Position numbers and translations under genes: made by a program | NCBI RefSeq assembly: GCF_027924105.1 | Contig: NZ_AP026972.1 | Location: forward strand, 806,001-870,000 | DNA from: Polynucleobacter sp. KF022 | GTDB lineage: Bacteria > Pseudomonadota > Gammaproteobacteria > Burkholderiales > Burkholderiaceae | Reading direction: 5' to 3' | DNA: 64,000 nucleotides | Notes under the pieces: generated by a model | Told to the model about the DNA's origin: nothing | Database searches by the model: none | The model's input: only the letters and a program-made list of their open reading frames with translations | Part shown: positions 52,172 through 61,152 of the stretch, piece by piece | How positions within the stretch are numbered: the first letter of the stretch is position 1 | How the letters are laid out: every line of letters begins with the position of its first letter

Positions 52172-52960
52172 ATGCATCCCATGTTAAATGTGGCCGTAAA
52201 GGCCGCCCGTCGCGCTGGAACTGTGATTAATCGTGCCTCCTTAAATTTGGAGCGCTTACAGGTTGACCGTAAGCAACACAACGATTTTGTAACCGAGGTG
52301 GACAAAGCCGCAGAAGCGGCCATCATTGAAACGCTCAGCGAAGCCTATCCATCCCATGGATTTTTGGCTGAAGAAACAGGTGAGCGTAATGCTGATGCAG
52401 AAAATGTCTGGATCATCGATCCGTTAGATGGCACAACGAATTTCATTCACGGTTTTCCTCAGTACGCAGTGTCGATTGCATTAGCAGTCAATGGCGTAAC
52501 GCAACAAGCAGTTGTATATGACCCAACGCGTGATGAATTATTTACAGCTACTCGTGGTGCCGGTGCTTATTTAGATCGTCGGCGTTTACGGGTTGCCACG
52601 CAAGATCGTTTAGCTAACTCTTTATTAGGCACAGGCTTTCCTTATCGTGAAGATCAAGATTTGGAAAAGTATTTAAAAATCTTTGGTGAGATGTCACGTC
52701 AATGTGCAGGTTTGCGTCGTCCTGGCGCAGCTTCTTTAGATTTAGCATACGTAGCAGCAGGTCGTTACGATGGTTTCTTTGAGAGTGATCTCAAGCCATG
52801 GGATATGGCTGCGGGCGCCTTGCTTATTACTGAAGCAGGCGGTTTGATTGGGAACTATCGCGGTGAAGAAGGCTTTCTGAAGAGCGGCGAAGTCATGGCA
52901 GCCAATCCACGCATCTTTGCGCAGATGGTGCAAACACTTTCCAAATACTCTGCTTCTTAA
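52172..52960 (+). CDS. suhB: Inositol-1-monophosphatase SuhB
   Basis: A 262-residue inositol monophosphatase that also acts in ribosomal RNA antitermination in E. coli. Metal-site motifs are FLAEETGERN, WIIDPLDGTTNFIHGFP and the C-terminal DLKPWDMAAGALLITEAGG. The frame is open to 52106 but the ATG at 52172 (MHPMLNVAVKAARRAG) matches the E. coli start almost exactly. No Shine-Dalgarno precedes it. Confidence 0.95.
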   Translation: MHPMLNVAVKAARRAGTVINRASLNLERLQVDRKQHNDFVTEVDKAAEAAIIETLSEAYPSHGFLAEETGERNADAENVWIIDPLDGTTNFIHGFPQYAVSIALAVNGVTQQAVVYDPTRDELFTATRGAGAYLDRRRLRVATQDRLANSLLGTGFPYREDQDLEKYLKIFGEMSRQCAGLRRPGAASLDLAYVAAGRYDGFFESDLKPWDMAAGALLITEAGGLIGNYRGEEGFLKSGEVMAANPRIFAQMVQTLSKYSAS

Positions 52961-52990
52961 TTAAAGAATTAGACTGAGCAGTCGACCTGT

Positions 52991-53773
52991 TTAGTTTTTA
53001 ATCAGGTCGATATAGCGAGCGCCGGCATTATCAATCAGTAGTGCACTTGCTCTAGGCCGACCGCTCTCCGGGTGATCAAGATCCCAGTCTGATAAAACCC
53101 AGCGTTGCCAATTCTGGGTACCTAGAGACTCTTCATGATGTCTTGGTAAGTGGGTATGCCCATGAATCAATTGATCGCCAGATTGATCTCTCAAAATTGC
53201 AGCACATGCTTCTCGCGTTACATCCATCTTAAGTTGATGTGAGCTGGAATGCTGCGTTTGCTGATATTGGGCGTGGCTATTGCTACGAAGATGCTGAGCA
53301 ATACCCTTGCGCCAATTGAGAGGCATGCTCAAGAAGATTTTTTGTATCCAAGGCTTTCTTACCCAGCCTCGAAAGACTTGATAGCCAACATCTGCAGTAC
53401 ATAAAGCATCGCCATGGGCTAAGACCCACTTTTGCGATGCGATATCCACAGGGCTTGGATCTTGCAATAGTGTCATGCCAGTCTTTTTAATAAAGCTTTG
53501 ACCGATTAAAAAATCACGATTGCCATGCAGATAATACGTTTTTATTTTGGTAGAAAGATGCGCGATTGCACGCTGTACTTCTTGCTGAAATGGGGAGTGA
53601 GCAGTAGCGTCATCACCCACCCAATATTCAAATAAGTCACCCAGAATAAATACAGCCTCAACTTTTGGAGCTTCTTTTTCACAGAAGTCAAAAAAGCGTT
53701 GCGCCGTCAAGGGCATTGACGGCGTGAGGTGTAAATCTGATATGAGCAGGGCGCTCGCGTGATGCGGAATCAT
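52991..53773 (-). CDS. lpxH: UDP-2,3-diacylglucosamine diphosphatase LpxH
   Basis: A 260-residue calcineurin-like enzyme of lipid A synthesis. Metal motifs are LLISDLHLTPSMPLTAQRF, FILGDLFEYWVGDD, LHGNRDFLIG, LAHGDALC and HGHTHLPRHH. Its ATG overlaps the stop of ppiB by four bases. It converges with suhB; an inverted repeat TCGACCTG/CAGGTCGA (52982-53010) lies at the boundary but has no T-run. Confidence 0.93.
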   Translation of the reverse strand: MIPHHASALLISDLHLTPSMPLTAQRFFDFCEKEAPKVEAVFILGDLFEYWVGDDATAHSPFQQEVQRAIAHLSTKIKTYYLHGNRDFLIGQSFIKKTGMTLLQDPSPVDIASQKWVLAHGDALCTADVGYQVFRGWVRKPWIQKIFLSMPLNWRKGIAQHLRSNSHAQYQQTQHSSSHQLKMDVTREACAAILRDQSGDQLIHGHTHLPRHHEESLGTQNWQRWVLSDWDLDHPESGRPRASALLIDNAGARYIDLIKN

Positions 53774-54273
53774 TCCTCGAGAACGGTCGCCTTCTCAATC
53801 ACAACATCTTCAGTCGGCACATCCTGATGAAATCCGGAGCTTCCAGTTTTCACTTTACGAATGGTGTCTACAACATCCATGCCATCAGTGACTTTGCCAA
53901 ATACGGCATAACCCCAGCCCTGAGCATTAGGGGCGGTATGGTTTAAGAAGTCATTGTCATTCACGTTAATAAAGAATTGAGCAGTTGCAGAATGTGGGTC
54001 GCTAGTGCGAGCCATCGCCACGGTGTAGCGATCATTCTTCAAGCCATTAGTTGCTTCGTTTTCAATTTCTGCGCCAGTTGGCTTTTGTTTCATGCCAGCA
54101 GACATGCCGCCACCTTGAATCATAAAGTTATCGATAACGCGATGGAAGATAGTCCCATCGTAGTGGCCACTTTTTACATACTGCAAAAAGTTGGCAACGC
54201 TTTTAGGTGCTTTAGCAGCATCAAGGGAGAGGGTGATGTCACCCTTATTGGTTTTTAAGAGTACTTTCGCCAT
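53770..54273 (-). CDS. ppiB: Cyclophilin-type peptidyl-prolyl isomerase
   Basis: A 167-residue cyclophilin without a signal peptide, hence cytoplasmic PpiB. NFLQYVKSGHYDGTIFHRVIDNFMIQGG contains the catalytic Arg, with SATAQFFINVNDNDFLNH and GYAVFGKVTDGMDVVD following. Its start lies 29 bases inside the TPR gene. TPR gene, ppiB and lpxH form one minus-strand unit. Confidence 0.95.
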   Translation of the reverse strand: MAKVLLKTNKGDITLSLDAAKAPKSVANFLQYVKSGHYDGTIFHRVIDNFMIQGGGMSAGMKQKPTGAEIENEATNGLKNDRYTVAMARTSDPHSATAQFFINVNDNDFLNHTAPNAQGWGYAVFGKVTDGMDVVDTIRKVKTGSSGFHQDVPTEDVVIEKATVLEE

Positions 54274-55144
54274 TGTTAGATTTGCTTTCTGGAGAGTTAG
54301 TGGAAGGATTGATTGCAGGATTCACTGCGCGATTAACCGGACGTTTTGCTGGAGGCTTTAATACATCTAAGAGCGCCTTAGCGCGATTGGTGTATTGACG
54401 TTGATTCAGTGTCGCATTCTTGGCGGCGTCTTCATAGGCTTGTGCACCAAGGCGTATATAGATTTCACCTAGATTGGCCGAAGCAATCGCATAGCTTGGT
54501 CGTAATTTGAGAGCGAGCTCTAAATAGTCTCTGGCCTCAATCCACTGACCTTGGTTTGCCGCAATCGCTGCAAGGTTGTTATAGGGTTCTGGAAGCTCCG
54601 GAAATTGTTGTGTGATTTCAATCAAAGTCTTTTTGGCTTGATCAAATTGACGCATCTCAATTTGCAAGCGTGCTTTCACAAAACGTATTTGCACATTACG
54701 AGGAGTCTTTTTCAGATCAGCATTAATTTGTGTAACTGCATCTTGATATTTACGTGCCTTGATGAGTTTTTCTACATCTGATGGCACTGCATTCTTGCTA
54801 ATGGGATCCGGTTCAATAATCAAGAAGGATAAAAACGGCACTCCCACAGTCTCAGACAATTCTGGGTTCAATGGGTCATAGCCCATGTCGGCAGAAAGTC
54901 TTGGAGGATCGGTTGGGCTATAGCCACCCAGATAGGGTTGGGGTGCAGCTTGAGGGGAGCTCATTTCTTGAGTGTTTAAGGCCCGAATCTCCGAATCCGC
55001 ACGCTGTTGGGCGGGTGTACTGCAGCCCGTTACAAAAGCCATACATGCCAATGCGGCAAAAGCGGGGGTCAGGACCCTATTCAAGGTGAGGCGTGGCGCT
55101 GGGGCGTTGTGGGGCATAGGGGAAGGGGTGCGAAACGGGCTCAT
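54245..55144 (-). CDS. TPR-repeat lipoprotein
   Basis: A 299-residue lipoprotein with an unusually long N-terminal region before the hydrophobic signal: LTPAFAALACMAFVTGC, lipobox VTGC at about residue 41. Two to three tetratricopeptide repeats are visible from about 125 to 240 (AVTQINADLKKTPRNVQIRF, then PYNNLAAIAANQGQWIEARDYLELALKL). The C-terminus is basic and Asn/Pro-rich. An internal ATG (MPHNAPAPRL, residue 10) could be the true start. Function is unknown; a cell-envelope role is inferred from the lipobox. Confidence 0.85.
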   Translation of the reverse strand: MSPFRTPSPMPHNAPAPRLTLNRVLTPAFAALACMAFVTGCSTPAQQRADSEIRALNTQEMSSPQAAPQPYLGGYSPTDPPRLSADMGYDPLNPELSETVGVPFLSFLIIEPDPISKNAVPSDVEKLIKARKYQDAVTQINADLKKTPRNVQIRFVKARLQIEMRQFDQAKKTLIEITQQFPELPEPYNNLAAIAANQGQWIEARDYLELALKLRPSYAIASANLGEIYIRLGAQAYEDAAKNATLNQRQYTNRAKALLDVLKPPAKRPVNRAVNPAINPSTNSPESKSNNGESTLKNQ

Positions 55145-55204
55145 TCGATATACTCAGCGCTCAGTCTAACAAATTGGCGCTACTTGCCCCACCTTTATAG
55201 CCCT

Positions 55205-56626
55205 ATGCTGCAAATCTATAACACCCTTAGCCGTTCTAAACAGGTCTTTAAGCCCATTGTGCCGGGCAAGGTGAAGATGTACGTCTGCGGCATGACGGTT
55301 TATGACTTTTGCCATATTGGGCATGCCAGGGTCATGATTGTCTTTGACATGGTGGTTCGCTGGCTTAGGGCTAGTGGCTACGAAGTGCTTTATGTACGCA
55401 ATATCACTGATATTGATGACAAGATCATTAACCGCGCGATTGAGAATGGCGAGCCCATATCCGCATTAACTAATCGCTTTATTGATGCCATGCATGCTGA
55501 CTCCGATGAGTTAGGTTTAATGCATCCCGATCAAGAGCCGCGTGCTACGGATTACATCGGACAAATGCAAGACATGATCGGCAAGCTTATTGAAAATGAA
55601 TTGGCCTATCAAGCAAATGATGGCGATGTGAATTTCGCAGTGCGCTTGTTACCACGTTACGGTCAACTATCTGGCAAAACGCTGGATGAATTAAATGCTG
55701 GTGAACGCGTAGCGATCGGTGATGGCAAGCGCGATCCACTAGACTTTGTTTTGTGGAAAAGTGCCAAACCTGAGGAGCCCGCAGATACACGCTGGAAATC
55801 CCCTTGGGGCGAAGGCCGTCCTGGTTGGCATATCGAATGCTCTGCAATGTCTTGTGATCTATTGGGCGAGCACTTTGATATTCATGGTGGCGGCGCTGAC
55901 TTGCAGTTCCCGCACCACGAAAATGAAATTGCCCAAAGCGAAGGCGCTTTGTATGGTAAAGATCGCAAAGAAGATGATGCTCCATTTGTAAATTACTGGA
56001 TGCATAACGGGCACATTCGGGTCAATGAAGAAAAGATGTCAAAGTCACTGGGCAACTTCTTCTTAATAAAAGATGTGCTCAAAAGCTTTGATCCTGAAGT
56101 GTTACGCTTTTTCATGTTGAAGGCGCATTACCGCAGTCCCATTAATTACAGTGACTCACAGCTCGAAGAAGCTCGCTCTGGATTGGCGCGCCTCTATACC
56201 GCCTTAGCTCAAGCTCCAAAGGCTCAAGTAATCAAGTTAGACCCGAATAATCCCTGGGCCAAACGTTTTGCTGATGCAATGAATGATGACTTCAATACAC
56301 CAGAAGCGATTGCGGTCTTGTTTGACTTGGCTAGTGAAGTTAATCGTGCGCAAGGCGAAGAGAAGCAATTACTTGCTAATACATTGAAGGCTCTTGGCGC
56401 GGCATTGAATTTCTTGCAACGTGACCCTACTGCCTTCTTACAGGCGGGCTCTAAAGATCAAGATAGCCTAAGCCCTGAGCAAATTGAAGAGCAAATTGCT
56501 GCACGTATTGCCGCTAAGCAAGCCAAAGACTTTGCTAAGGCAGACTTGATTCGCAAAACCTTGCTAGAGCAAGGTATTGTTTTGGAAGATAAACCCGGCG
56601 GCTTAACAGAATGGCGTAGGGCTTAA
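55205..56626 (+). CDS. cysS: Cysteinyl-tRNA synthetase
   Basis: A 473-residue class I synthetase. MLQIYNTLSRSKQVF marks the start; the frame is open back to 55007 but those 66 codons overlap the divergent TPR gene and do not belong. CGMTVYDFCHIGHAR holds the HIGH motif and a zinc Cys; HIECSAMSCDLLG and HHENEIAQSEG contribute the other zinc ligands; KMSKSLGN is the KMSKS loop. It overlaps the next gene by one base (TAATG). Confidence 0.96.
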   Translation: MLQIYNTLSRSKQVFKPIVPGKVKMYVCGMTVYDFCHIGHARVMIVFDMVVRWLRASGYEVLYVRNITDIDDKIINRAIENGEPISALTNRFIDAMHADSDELGLMHPDQEPRATDYIGQMQDMIGKLIENELAYQANDGDVNFAVRLLPRYGQLSGKTLDELNAGERVAIGDGKRDPLDFVLWKSAKPEEPADTRWKSPWGEGRPGWHIECSAMSCDLLGEHFDIHGGGADLQFPHHENEIAQSEGALYGKDRKEDDAPFVNYWMHNGHIRVNEEKMSKSLGNFFLIKDVLKSFDPEVLRFFMLKAHYRSPINYSDSQLEEARSGLARLYTALAQAPKAQVIKLDPNNPWAKRFADAMNDDFNTPEAIAVLFDLASEVNRAQGEEKQLLANTLKALGAALNFLQRDPTAFLQAGSKDQDSLSPEQIEEQIAARIAAKQAKDFAKADLIRKTLLEQGIVLEDKPGGLTEWRRA

Positions 56627-57306
56627 TGACAGTAGTTAATGAAAAATCAGGTAAAGCAGTAAAAGCGGAACCGATTCTTGAAGAAGTGGCCCCAGAATAT
56701 TGGGAGCAAGCTTGCAAAGAATTGATGAAGCAAGACCGCATTCTCAAGAAACTCATTCCCAAATATGGCTCGGGCTTTTTAGTCACCCGCGGCGATCCAT
56801 TTAATACTTTGGCGCGAGCGATTGTTGGCCAACAGATTTCTGTAGCGGCTGCACAATCCGTTTGGAATAGGGTGGTTGCAGCTAGTAAAAAGAAGGTCAC
56901 CCCGAAAAATATCCTAGCACTCTCAGTAGAGGAGTTACGCGGTGCTGGAATGTCCGGACGCAAGGTGGAGTACATCCGAGACCTAGCGGACCACTTCGAT
57001 TCCGGTCGTCTCCATGCCAATCAGTGGAAAGATATGGACGATGAGAGCGTTATTAAGGAATTAAGCTCAATTCGGGGTATTGGCCGCTGGACCGCCGAAA
57101 TGTTCCTCATTTTCAATATGATCAGGCCCGATATTCTCCCTTTGGACGATGTCGGCCTCATTAAGGCCATTTCCCTCAATTACTTCAGTGGGGAGCCTGT
57201 CAGCCGCCATGAAGCCCGCGAGGTGGCTGCCAATTGGGCCCCGTGGCGTACGGTTGCCACCTGGTATATGTGGAGAAGTATCGACCCAATCCCGGTTGAA
57301 TATTAA
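56626..57306 (+). CDS. DNA-3-methyladenine glycosylase II (AlkA-like)
   Basis: A 226-residue helix-hairpin-helix base-excision enzyme. ARAIVGQQISVAAAQSVWNRVV and the HhH-GPD region LSSIRGIGRWTAEMFLIFNMIRPDILPLDDVGL are characteristic, the aspartate of PLDD being catalytic. It lacks the N-terminal domain of E. coli AlkA, so it is the short form. It is coupled with cysS and ends nine bases before accA. Confidence 0.9.
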   Translation: MTVVNEKSGKAVKAEPILEEVAPEYWEQACKELMKQDRILKKLIPKYGSGFLVTRGDPFNTLARAIVGQQISVAAAQSVWNRVVAASKKKVTPKNILALSVEELRGAGMSGRKVEYIRDLADHFDSGRLHANQWKDMDDESVIKELSSIRGIGRWTAEMFLIFNMIRPDILPLDDVGLIKAISLNYFSGEPVSRHEAREVAANWAPWRTVATWYMWRSIDPIPVEY

Positions 57307-57315
57307 AATCAAACT

Positions 57316-58287
57316 ATGAAAACGACTTTCCTGGATTTTGAGCAGCAAATCGCCGAATTAGAGTCAAAGATTGAAGAGCTGCGTTTTGTACAAGATGAGT
57401 CATCGGTAGATATCTCCGATGAGATCAAAACGCTCGCTGAAAAAAGTCAGCAGCTCACAAAAGATGTTTACGCCAATCTCACTCCTTGGCAGGTTTCTCA
57501 AGTGGCGCGTCATCCACAGCGTCCATATACCTTAGATTATGTTGGCGCATTATTTACGGATTTCCACGAATTACATGGTGACCGTACTTTTGCAGATGAT
57601 CAATCGATCATCGGTGGCCTAGCCCGTTTTGAAAATCAACCTTGCATGGTGATTGGCCATCAAAAAGGTCGCGATACTAAAGAGCGTGCTCTGCGAAACT
57701 TTGGTATGAGCCGTCCTGAGGGCTATCGCAAAGCAATGCGCCTGATGCGCCTCGCAGAAAAGTTTGGTATTCCAGTTTTCACTTTTGTAGATACGCCAGG
57801 TGCATTCCCTGGTATTGATGCAGAGGAACGTAACCAGTCAGAAGCGATTGGCCGCAACTTATACGTACAAGCAGAACTTGAAGTACCGATCATTGCCACA
57901 ATTATTGGTGAGGGTGGTTCGGGTGGTGCATTAGCAATTGCCATGGGTGATGTGGTCTTGATGTTGCAAAACTCTACCTACTCTGTGATCTCTCCAGAAG
58001 GTTGTGCTTCCATTCTATGGAAGACGGCGGATAAGGCCCCAGAGGCGGCTGAGCAGTTGGGGCTTACAGCGCAACGCTTGAAGGCTTTAGGTCTGATTGA
58101 CAAGATTGTGGCTGAACCGATTGGTGGCGCACATCGTGATTACGACAATATGATGAGCAATATGCGCAAAGCACTTGCTGAATCCTTAAAAACGTTTGAT
58201 GGTATGAAGGTAGATGCTTTACTTGAACGTCGTCATGAACGTTTGATGAGTTATGGCAAGTTCAAGGAAATCACAGCCAAGTCCTAA
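57316..58287 (+). CDS. accA: Acetyl-CoA carboxylase carboxyltransferase alpha subunit
   Basis: A 323-residue subunit of the enzyme that makes malonyl-CoA for fatty-acid synthesis. FLDFEQQIAELESKIEELRF begins the coiled N-terminus; the crotonase-like core shows FVDTPGAFPGIDAEERNQSEAI and GEGGSGGALAIAMGD, the oxyanion motifs. Its end overlaps the start of tilS by 35 bases, so translation is likely coupled. Confidence 0.97.
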   Translation: MKTTFLDFEQQIAELESKIEELRFVQDESSVDISDEIKTLAEKSQQLTKDVYANLTPWQVSQVARHPQRPYTLDYVGALFTDFHELHGDRTFADDQSIIGGLARFENQPCMVIGHQKGRDTKERALRNFGMSRPEGYRKAMRLMRLAEKFGIPVFTFVDTPGAFPGIDAEERNQSEAIGRNLYVQAELEVPIIATIIGEGGSGGALAIAMGDVVLMLQNSTYSVISPEGCASILWKTADKAPEAAEQLGLTAQRLKALGLIDKIVAEPIGGAHRDYDNMMSNMRKALAESLKTFDGMKVDALLERRHERLMSYGKFKEITAKS

Positions 58288-59557
58288 GCCAGGAAAACGA
58301 ATTGCGGTTGCCTTGAGTGGCGGCCTCGATTCGGTTGTATTGCTGGATACCGTTTGCAAAGCGCAAACCAAGAATCAAGCCAAAAATCAAATTTATGCTT
58401 TCCACATTCATCATGGTTTACAAAAACCGGCAGATGACTGGTTAATCTTTTGCGAGAAGCTCGCTAAAAAATACAAAATCCATTTTGATTTCCGATTGCT
58501 TCATCTCAACTCAGATCAAGAGAATGGTAATGTTGAAGCAAGAGCAAGAGCGGGGCGCTATGAAGCGCTTGCCGATCTTTGTGAAGAATATGGCATTGAA
58601 GATCTCCTCCTTGCACACCATCAAAACGATCAAGCAGAGACCGTACTCTTACAGCTCCTGCGAGGCTCTGGCGTGGCGGGCTTGTCTGGCATGCCAGCAA
58701 GTAGGGCGATCTCGGGCATTCCAAGTATCACTTTGTGGCGTCCACTCCTAAATCAAAGCAGGCAAGAGCTAGAGGCTTATGCCAAAGAACATCAGCTTAA
58801 ATGGATCGAAGATCCTAGTAATCAAGACAACAAATATCGTCGCAATGCAGTGCGTAAGAAAATTATTCCTGCGCTTGAAAAGATTCAGCCAGAAGCATTG
58901 GCCAATATGGCGCGTAGTGCAGAATTATTGAGCGAGGCACAAACCTTACTCAATCGACTGGCAAAGCAAGATGGCAAAGGCATCATTTGCAAAGGTCAGT
59001 TGAAGGTGGATTCGCTACTGGCGCTAGCAACAATGGATTTGCCAGCAGCGAATAATGTCTTGCGCTATTGGTTGCAGACACAGCAGTTGGCTATGCCATC
59101 TCAAGAGCGTTTACAAGCATGGTGGCGCGATCTCGCTAAAGTTAAAGTGGATGCCAAACTAGAGTGGTTGCATGATGAAAGAAAAATCTACCTATGGCGC
59201 GGAATGTTGCAGCTTGACAATTCAGAAGAGGGGCGCTGGGTTTTAAAGACATTACCAGCCAATTCCAAGCAATTGGGCTTGCCTGCCGATTGGGTTAAAA
59301 GCGCTCAGGCAAATAATCAAATTCATCTTAGGGAGCGCCAAGGCTCGGAGAAGATTCAGATTAAAGCCAAGACTCCACGTAAAACCCTCAAAAACCTCTA
59401 CCAGGAGGCCGATATCCCTCCTTGGGAGCGCCAGGCACCCTTGCTCTATATCAACGATGAATTGATCGCTGTAGCCGGTATTGGGCTTAGCTATCCTCAT
59501 CTAACCACCTCTGGTCGACGTATCCTCCCAGAATGGGTGCAAAACCCTGTAAAATAA
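58253..59557 (+). CDS. tilS: tRNA(Ile)-lysidine synthase
   Basis: A 434-residue enzyme that converts C34 to lysidine in tRNA-Ile(CAU). The PP-loop is IAVALSGGLDSVVLLD (about 17-32); ARAGRYEALADLC and LAHHQNDQAETVLLQLLRGSG are further hallmarks, and the C-terminal TilS domains follow (about 240-430). The ATG lies inside the end of accA. Confidence 0.94.
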   Translation: MASSRKSQPSPKPGKRIAVALSGGLDSVVLLDTVCKAQTKNQAKNQIYAFHIHHGLQKPADDWLIFCEKLAKKYKIHFDFRLLHLNSDQENGNVEARARAGRYEALADLCEEYGIEDLLLAHHQNDQAETVLLQLLRGSGVAGLSGMPASRAISGIPSITLWRPLLNQSRQELEAYAKEHQLKWIEDPSNQDNKYRRNAVRKKIIPALEKIQPEALANMARSAELLSEAQTLLNRLAKQDGKGIICKGQLKVDSLLALATMDLPAANNVLRYWLQTQQLAMPSQERLQAWWRDLAKVKVDAKLEWLHDERKIYLWRGMLQLDNSEEGRWVLKTLPANSKQLGLPADWVKSAQANNQIHLRERQGSEKIQIKAKTPRKTLKNLYQEADIPPWERQAPLLYINDELIAVAGIGLSYPHLTTSGRRILPEWVQNPVK

Positions 59558-59618
59558 GCCCTTTTTAGACCCTCAGGGATTCATTTCCCTGTCATAGATA
59601 GTTAAATAGACGGTTTTT

Positions 59619-60869
59619 ATGGCTCTTATCGTTCATAAATATGGCGGCACCTCAATGGGCTCAACTGAGCGCATTGCGAATGTTGCTAAGCGTGTTGCTA
59701 AATGGATGCGTGCTGGCCACCAAGTGGTGGTGGTACCTTCAGCCATGTCGGGCGAAACCAATCGCTTGCTTGGCCTTGCAAAAGAAATCAATCCTGATGC
59801 AAATCCACGCGAGTTAGATCAAATTGCCTCTACAGGCGAGCAAGTGAGTTCTGGCCTATTGGCGCTGGCGCTAATGCGTGAGGGCATCGATGCAGTTAGC
59901 TATGCAGGTTGGCAAGTAACTGTGCATACCGATTCTTCTTTTACGAAGGCACGTATCAAGAGTATTGAAAGCGATAAGATTCTCAAAGACCTCAATGCAG
60001 GTCGTGCAGTTGTAGTTACTGGATTCCAAGGTGTTGATCCTGATGGCAATATCACGACATTAGGTCGTGGTGGATCTGACACTTCAGCAGTGGCCATGGC
60101 AGCTGCGCTCAAAGCTGATGAGTGTTTAATCTATACAGACGTTGATGGTGTTTACACTACCGACCCACGTGTTTGTGAAGATGCCCGTCGCTTAGACAAA
60201 ATTACTTTTGAAGAAATGCTAGAAATGGCTAGCTTGGGTTCAAAAGTATTGCAGATTCGTTCAGTTGAGTTTGCCGGTAAGTACAAAGTTAAAACCCGGG
60301 TTCTGTCTTCTTTGACAGACCCATTGATGCCTTTAGCTGATGAGATGAGCTCAGGCACCTTGATTACATTTGAAGAGGACAGCACTATGGAAGCCGCAGT
60401 TATTTCCGGCATCGCCTTTGCGCGTGATGAAGCGAAGATTACCGTTCTTGGGGTTCCTGATCGCCCAGGTATCGCCTATCAAATCCTTGGCCCGATTGCG
60501 GATGCCAATATTGATGTGGATATCATTATTCAGAACCAATCTGTTGAAGGTAAGACTGATTTCACTTTCACAGTGCCACGTGCAGACTATCAAAAAGCAT
60601 TAGATATTTTGAAGAACACTGTGCAAGCACATATTGAGGCAAAAGAAATCTCTGGTGATCCAAAGGTTTCTAAGGTTTCAGTGGTGGGTGTTGGTATGCG
60701 TTCTCACGTTGGTATTGCCAGCAAGATGTTCCGTACTTTGTCGGAAGAGGGCATCAACATCTTGATGATCTCTACTAGCGAAATCAAGATCTCAGTCGTC
60801 ATTGATGAGAAATACATGGAATTGGCTGTGCGTGCCTTGCATAAGGCATTTGAGCTAGATCAGAAGTAA
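59619..60869 (+). CDS. lysC: Aspartate kinase
   Basis: A 416-residue enzyme that phosphorylates aspartate, leading to lysine, threonine and methionine. KYGGTSMGSTERIANVAKRV is the kinase signature; FTLGRGGSDTSAVAMAAAL-type sequence (here TTLGRGGSDTSAVA) binds substrates. Two ACT domains for amino-acid feedback lie at about 265-330 and 345-416. The short single-function form is typical for this class. It stands alone before tRNA-Ser. Confidence 0.96.
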   Translation: MALIVHKYGGTSMGSTERIANVAKRVAKWMRAGHQVVVVPSAMSGETNRLLGLAKEINPDANPRELDQIASTGEQVSSGLLALALMREGIDAVSYAGWQVTVHTDSSFTKARIKSIESDKILKDLNAGRAVVVTGFQGVDPDGNITTLGRGGSDTSAVAMAAALKADECLIYTDVDGVYTTDPRVCEDARRLDKITFEEMLEMASLGSKVLQIRSVEFAGKYKVKTRVLSSLTDPLMPLADEMSSGTLITFEEDSTMEAAVISGIAFARDEAKITVLGVPDRPGIAYQILGPIADANIDVDIIIQNQSVEGKTDFTFTVPRADYQKALDILKNTVQAHIEAKEISGDPKVSKVSVVGVGMRSHVGIASKMFRTLSEEGINILMISTSEIKISVVIDEKYMELAVRALHKAFELDQK

Positions 60870-60939
60870 GCTAAAAGGTGCAATAAACCCCTCAGAGGCG
60901 GTTATCCGTTAAACTGTGGGGCGTTGTAGTAAGAAGTAC

Positions 60940-61034
60940 GGAGACGTGGCCGAGCTGGTCGAAGGCACTCCCCTGCTAAGGGAGCATCGGGGCTAAAACT
61001 CTGATCGGAGGTTCGAATCCTCTCGTCTCCGCCA
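60940..61034 (+). tRNA. tRNA-Ser (anticodon GCT)
   Basis: A 95-base class II tRNA with encoded CCA: acceptor GGAGACG pairs with CGTCTCC, anticodon stem CTCCC/GGGAG around CTGCTAA, a long variable arm and T-arm GGAGG-TTCGAAT-CCTCT. It reads AGC/AGU serine codons. Confidence 0.96.
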
Positions 61035-61045
61035 AGTACTTAAAG

Positions 61046-61070
61046 ATAAAGGGGCCTTTGGCCCCTTTAT
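61046..61070 (+). terminator. Terminator after tRNA-Ser
   Basis: ATAAAGGGGCC (61046-61056) pairs with GGCCCCTTTAT (61060-61070) over a TTT loop, followed by TTATTTCT. Confidence 0.88.
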
Positions 61071-61152
61071 TTATTTCTAGCCCCTGGTCAACACTTTTAT
61101 TATCATCATCCTAAGTACCATCAATTTTTCATCCGCTACAAAAAGGATTCTT

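Noticed and set aside
52982..53010. Inverted repeat TCGACCTG/CAGGTCGA as suhB-lpxH terminator
   Set aside because: The loop is 13 bases and no T-run follows on either strand, so it was not listed as a terminator.
55007..55204. N-terminal extension of the cysS frame
   Set aside because: The 66 extra codons overlap the divergent TPR gene and do not resemble CysS; ATG 55205 fits the family.
56535..57020. 161-codon minus-strand frame over cysS and the glycosylase gene
   Set aside because: It overlaps two certain genes and shows no family motif.
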